Below are positions 59,448 to 64,000 of a stretch of DNA of 64,000 nt, one piece after another. The position numbers were made by a program, and so were the translations under genes. Position 1 is the first letter of the stretch. Each line of letters starts with the position of its first letter. The notes beneath the pieces are model-generated. The model was not told where the DNA came from and searched no databases. It saw only the letters and a program-made list of their open reading frames with translations. Origin of the DNA: Geosiphon pyriformis (lineage: Eukaryota; Glomeromycota; Glomeromycetes; Archaeosporales; Geosiphonaceae); the NCBI GenBank assembly GCA_016748015.1, contig JAAOMT010000570.1, positions 4,043-68,042 of the forward strand, in the 5' to 3' direction.

Positions 59448-60180
59448 ATGGATCTTTCAGATCAAATTTTAAAATTATCTAAACAATTATTTGAAACAAT
59501 TCAAAAATTGACATCTCAAATAGAAATAACAATTGATAAAAAAAAGATACGATACAAAGATAAAAGCAGGAGAGAGGAGGATAAGAGTTCAATTAGAACT
59601 AAACGTTTTCTCTCCTACCCACCACCCATAAGGCAATGTTGGAAGAAAAATTGCCTTTGGGCAGGAAGTGGAAAAGAAGGAAGCAAAGAATGAGAAAAAG
59701 GTTACAAAAGAAGATACTTGGTCCCCGAGCTTGAAGAAATAAAAGAAGCTTTAGCTCATGAGATCAAACTCCCCAAAACAGAGGAGTGGATACTTGACAA
59801 CGTCCAGGAATGAAAAGAAAGACTTTCTCCAGCTTATTGGTTCTACAAAATTGGAGAACAGCTTGACTTGAAAACATCATACAAAGACCTCAGCCAGAAA
59901 ATGTTCAACAAAGAAGCAATACAACAAGTAGAAAAATTCATAGGGAAAAACAACCTGACCCTACATTACAAAGCAGCATACCGATTATATGCCGTCTTTT
60001 AACATTGCCCAAATGTACTACTGAACAGATCTATGAAAACCATAATGGTTAACAACATAGGACAAATAACCAATCAACAGTTCAAAGACTTACAAAAGGC
60101 AATACTTGAGGCAACAATTGAACATTACATGAACAAAGCCATGATAACAGATACATATGGTTTCACAGGAGCTCAATTTT
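59448..60180 (+). pseudogene. Unrecognised ORF downstream of integrase
   Basis: An ATG frame at 59448-59693 (81 codons; MDLSDQILKLSKQLFETIQK, helical and Lys-rich) is followed by coding-like sequence to about 60180, with stops and a likely frame change (EEIKEALAHEIKLPKTEEW, YWFYKIGEQLDLKTSYKDL, NNIGQITNQQFKDLQKAIL). It lies between integrase and the polypurine tract, where envelope or antisense genes sit in some gypsy elements. I see no signal peptide or membrane segment, so an envelope is unlikely. Function unknown. Confidence 0.55.
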
Positions 60181-60196
60181 AAAAAGAGAGGGATAA
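60181..60196 (+). promoter_or_regulatory. Polypurine tract
   Basis: A purine run AAAAAGAGAGGGATAA directly before the 3' LTR, with a single T. It is the expected plus-strand primer site for reverse transcription. Confidence 0.8.
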
Positions 60197-61274
60197 TGTT
60201 ATCTGAGTAGAAAAACTGATCCAAAGTTATGAAGAAATGTGACCAAAACGTGACATAATACAGAATAATGTGCAATAACATTAGATAATACATTATAATG
60301 TAAGATAACATGTTATAATGCAGGATAACACAGAATAGCGTGCAATAACATAGGATAATGTGTTATAACACAAAATAACACAGAATAACATGTAATAACA
60401 TCAAATAACATGTTATAACATAGGATAACTAGCAATAATATAGAAAAACAAAGCAATAACAGAAACAACAAAGCAATAGCTAGCGATAACAAGACAATTG
60501 AAAGCAATCCTGTAAAACCAAAAGAATGTATAAAAAAAAGTAGTTGTAGAAGTGAGAAAAGACAGACAGATAGATACGAACCTCTAGACCAGAATTAAAA
60601 TATCCATACCCCTTCATTCTTTATTATCTTCCCTATTTCATCTTCTGAAATAAACCAATTATTAAAGAAATCAGAATCATGAATTTATGTTCTCAAACTT
60701 CGTGGAATTTACATAAATTAACCCTTGTTTCATACCTCCATTCTAGAACAGATGTTTTTAACATAACCGCCTCAAATTTATTAACAATTTGGACCAATTG
60801 CTCTTGATCACAGTGATTGACAATACTAATTTATCTTTTCTCTCTTTTCTTTTCTTTTTCTTTTTCTTTCTTTTTCTGTCTTATTTTTGTGGAGCAGCAA
60901 CATAGTAAAATTAACTGTTTGGAAATAGACTTCGTGATAGCCTGGTAAAAGAGGGAAGCTCCCTTTAAGTTTTGGATATTAACATTATTTTGTTAGCTTA
61001 CCAGAAGGGCAAAAAGACAATGCCAGACCCTAATAACTGCACTCGTTAGCTTGGAAAAGAAAGCTCACATTTACAAAAAACGTTGCAATTGACAAAAGAC
61101 AAACTCTGTGCCTTATAACCAAAGAACTCAACAGATAAAATTCACATCCAGGAATAGACCTTCAAAGACTAATAATCAAGACTAAGCCAACAGAATTATG
61201 CGAAAGATGCATCATCAATAATTGAAAGCCCTCAACGTTACCATTTTCCATACCCACCAAGTTTACCCGTAACA
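60197..61274 (+). repeat. 3' LTR
   Basis: Starts TGTTATCTGAG and ends ACCCGTAACA. Colinear with the 5' LTR, five bases shorter, with differences that are mostly transitions. Confidence 0.95.
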
Positions 61275-61278
61275 ACGT
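61275..61278. repeat. Target-site duplication, right copy
   Basis: ACGT directly after the 3' LTR, matching 51051-51054. Confidence 0.85.
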
Positions 61279-64000
61279 TGAAATGTGTAGAATCTCTAAG
61301 AGCCAAGAAAGCAAACATCAGATCTGCTATAGATAAAAGAATGGAGAGCTTTGAAACAAATAAGAATTATACTATCAGAAGTGTATTGGAGTGTTTATTT
61401 CACAAGATGGTGCTTGACCATCTGGTTGTCAATGATGAGCTGGTTTTAAAGCCTGGTTTGGTTAAGTCTAAGGTAGATACAATTATGGAGGATTGAACTT
61501 GGAAACGTCGGACTGTTCCTAATGTTTCTAGTGAGTAGTGTTATCAGTATTAGTCTTTGGAATATGTTTTTGATGGTGCTTTTTCTGGTGTAATGTATGC
61601 AATTGGATTTGATAAATTTTTTGGAGTGGTGTCTAATCTGTCTGATGGCAAAGCTGCCAGTCTTTCGGGTATCTCAAATGAACTTTAAAAGCATTGCAAT
61701 AAATCTGTTCTGGACATGCTCTTGGTACTTTTGAATTCATGTTTGGTTGATGAATTGGTACCCAGTTCTTGGAAGAAGGCTTGGGTCTCAATAATTCCCA
61801 AACTTTATAAGTAGGAAGGTGTTCTGACAAATACTTGTTTTATTGCTTTGATTGAGACAGCTCGCAAGATTCTTTCCAAGATTTTTTCTGATAGGATCTT
61901 CTCAGCTTGTAATACTTATGATGTTCTTCATGGTAATAATTTTTTGGTTTTAAAGAGCATGAAAACTCAGTCTCCAATTTTTGCAATTGGATCAGTCATT
62001 GAAGATGCTTTGGAGAAAGACCAGGAGCTCTGGCTAGTTCTGCAGAACATGCAGAAGACATATGATTTGGTGGACTGGAAACATCTTGAGAAAAGTTTAG
62101 TCAGGATTAAGATGTGTGACAGATTCATTTGATTTTTTGGTAGTATCCATAGAGATCATACCAACCAAGTTATGACAGACTTTGGTTTGACAGATGGTTA
62201 TCATGTACATGATAAACTGAATCAAGGAAAAATTTTCTCCCCTCTTTTGTGGTGTATATTTTATGACCCTCTGTTGTGTGAAGTCAAATGTTAAGAGAGT
62301 GTATGTGAGTACAAAATCAATTCTTACTTTATTTCTAAAAGTGGTCGCACTGAATCTTGGGCTGGGTTTTCTTCTTTTCTTGCTGCTGGCGCCTTTGTTA
62401 ACAATGCAATTTGGGTTGGCAGTAGTTAGAATACTACCCAACACATTCTTGATGTTGCTAGTGAATTTTTCCAGATTAATAACATTTCGATCAATAATGA
62501 CAAAACTGTGGCTATTCTCATCAATAGTAGAGTCAGTCACTTATCTCTTTTTATCAATGGTTCACCCATTTCTGTAATCCATAAAAAAGAATCTCATTGG
62601 TATTTTGGTATCTTTCTGTCAACTGAAGGTCTTTCTAAGCCTAGTTTGGCTAAGACACATTTGAATATTTGTTTCTTTACTAATTTGGTCTTAAAAAAGG
62701 CTGTTTCAGATAAGCAGTTCTTGTATTTGGTTTTGGCAGTTCTCCATCCTATAGTTGGCTACAAAACACAGTTTAGCTTTATTCCTATTAGTGTTTGCAA
62801 CAAATAGGATGCTTTGATTTACAAGGGCTTAAAACTGAAATCTGGTCTTCTACTTAATTTTCCTAGTGATACAATTCACCATCCTTTCTTTTATGGTTTA
62901 AAGTTCTTTTCACAATGTCAGTCTGAAAGTAAGATTGCTTCACTTATCAGCTTTACAAACTCTGGTGGGATTCTGGATCATTTGTTCAGCCACAGGTCTC
63001 ATAATTTACAAGTTCTATGTTGGTGTCTCCTCTATCCATTGAGTTCTCCTGTTCACATTTGTGTTAATGCTTCCAATAATTTTTTGTCAGGTATGGTTCG
63101 CATTCTTTGTGACTGCAATTTGTCTTTGGGTGGCTCTTTGGCCAGCTCTTTTCGACTTCATGATGGGGTGCCTATATCTACTGTTTTGGGCAAGTCTCTG
63201 TTTTTCAAGTTTTTGCCTTCTCTCCAGCATTATGGCATAGCCTTTATGGACCAGCTTTGTGATTATCATGGTGATGTCTTTAACTAGTGCACTTTTAAGT
63301 AGTGGAAGAAACTGGGCCCTTGTGGGCCAGTTTCTGATTGTTCAAGATCTCTGTTGTATTTCTTATTGGTTTGCCCCCTTCTTCTCCAGCTTTAAGTAGT
63401 GTTGGCTCTCTGAATATTTGTGAGTTCAGTGATTTTGTGTCTATTTGCAATTGTCTTTTTCATGTTGGCTCTGATAGTCTGTCTGTTTATACGGATAGTT
63501 TCCTTAAGAATTTGGGCATGATTGGGTGTCAGGCTGATGCTGTTGTCTTTTTTGAGGACATTAATTTGGATTTGAGTGTCAGTGTTTGCGGTTTGGTATC
63601 ATCTACTTTGGCAAAGTTACAGGCTATCACCTTGGCCCTGGAGTGTGTACTCAGGTCTTGCTCTGTTTGCTTGTTTTCAGATAGTCAAGCTGCTTTGGAT
63701 GCTTGTAAATCAGAGCTAAATTTGATGCATCCTGACTTTTGCAATTGGTGTTGGGTTGAGCATCAGCATATCAGTAATATTATTTACAGCAAAAACTTAA
63801 GAATCACCTGGCGCAAGGTCAAGAGTCACTCTGGTATTTTGGAGAATAACTGTGCTAACAGTCTCGCTGATACTGCTTCTCTTTCTGGGTGGTTTCTTTC
63901 TCCTCATGTAAGTGAACATTTTTTGGTGGCCAATGGTGATATAGTCTCTGGTAATTCTAGGCACTTTGTTCAGGATGTGTTTTGTGCTGTCTGTCATGTG
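61279..64000 (+). pseudogene. LINE ORF2 C-terminal part: reverse transcriptase and RNase H, broken, runs off the window
   Basis: Continues the frame left at 51054. RT segments are LIETARKILSKIFSDRI, IEDALEKDQELWLVLQNMQK and AGAFVNN, where the catalytic FVDD is FVNN (62400-62405). SVYTDSFLKNLG, STLAKLQAITLALE and LFSDSQAALDAC mark the RNase H domain; its second acidic residue is Lys (AAG at 63614-63616, normally Glu). Stops include TAG at 63286 and 63299-63301, where Trp or Arg codons are expected. The frame is still coding-like at the last base. Confidence 0.85.

Larger units (their letters stand above)
51055..61274 (+). mobile_element. Ty3/gypsy-type LTR retrotransposon, nearly full length, inactive
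   Basis: 10.2 kb with LTRs of 1083 and 1078 bp that both begin TGTTA and end TAACA, a primer-binding-like site, a polypurine tract and a 4-bp target duplication. Domain order is gag, protease, Cys-rich module, dUTPase-like, RT, RNase H and integrase; RT before integrase marks it as Ty3/gypsy-type. An extra ORF lies after integrase. The coding parts carry many stops and one frame change between RNase H and integrase. Confidence 0.95.
48046..64000 (+). mobile_element. Degraded LINE retrotransposon, split by an LTR element
   Basis: A non-LTR element of a type abundant in Rhizophagus. Its 5' part is 48046-51054 and its 3' part is 61279 to beyond the window end. Removing the inserted LTR element and one 4-bp duplicate restores a continuous ORF2 reading frame (SYCTLKCVESLRAK across the junction). 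Both ORFs carry stops and frame shifts, so the copy is dead. The 5' end is unclear because it merges into AT-rich DNA. Confidence 0.9.

Noticed and set aside
59448-60180. Envelope gene of the LTR element
   Set aside because: No signal peptide, no hydrophobic membrane segment and few Cys in the translated pieces.

Overview
This window looks like nuclear DNA of an arbuscular mycorrhizal fungus (Glomeromycotina, most like Rhizophagus). That is a judgement from four things: very AT-rich DNA, many short GT-AG introns (about 45-145 bp), characteristic gene families (F-box, DUF7918-like, Cys-rich metallothionein-like proteins), and LINE and Ty3/gypsy elements of the kind known from Rhizophagus. No database search was possible. 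One assembly gap lies at 11524-11804.

Layout. 1-14 kb is gene-poor, rich in trinucleotide repeats, with one three-exon methyltransferase gene (7.4-8.5 kb). At 14.2-16.4 kb are an F-box gene and a small Cys-module gene. 16.4-24 kb is an extremely AT-rich island built from diverged repeats in both orientations; a Tc1-like element with perfect 29-bp terminal inverted repeats and TA target duplication sits in it. 25.9-40.1 kb holds five small two-exon Cys-rich metallothionein-like genes, with a DUF7918-type gene (SUMO-related motifs) and a three-repeat Myb gene between them. 40.6-46.8 kb is a compact housekeeping block: a long mitochondrial-type gene ending in a neugrin/Rrg9 domain (+), SBDS/Sdo1 (-) and the meiotic recombination factor Hop2 (-). 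From about 48 kb to the window end lies a degraded LINE, split by a roughly 10.2-kb Ty3/gypsy-type LTR element (51055-61274) with a 4-bp target duplication. The LTR element carries gag, protease, Cys-rich module, dUTPase-like, RT/RNase H and integrase segments and an unrecognised ORF after pol.

Themes. The metallothionein-like genes share a phase-2 intron and a TATA-like box 94-147 bp before the ATG, and fall into subfamilies, which points to local duplication. The transposons of all three classes are broken by stops and, at several catalytic sites, by Asp-to-Asn changes that G-to-A transitions explain. This fits methylation-linked deamination or a RIP-like process. Exon joins were deduced by hand from splice-site motifs, reading phase and family similarity; every multi-exon model given here keeps its reading frame.
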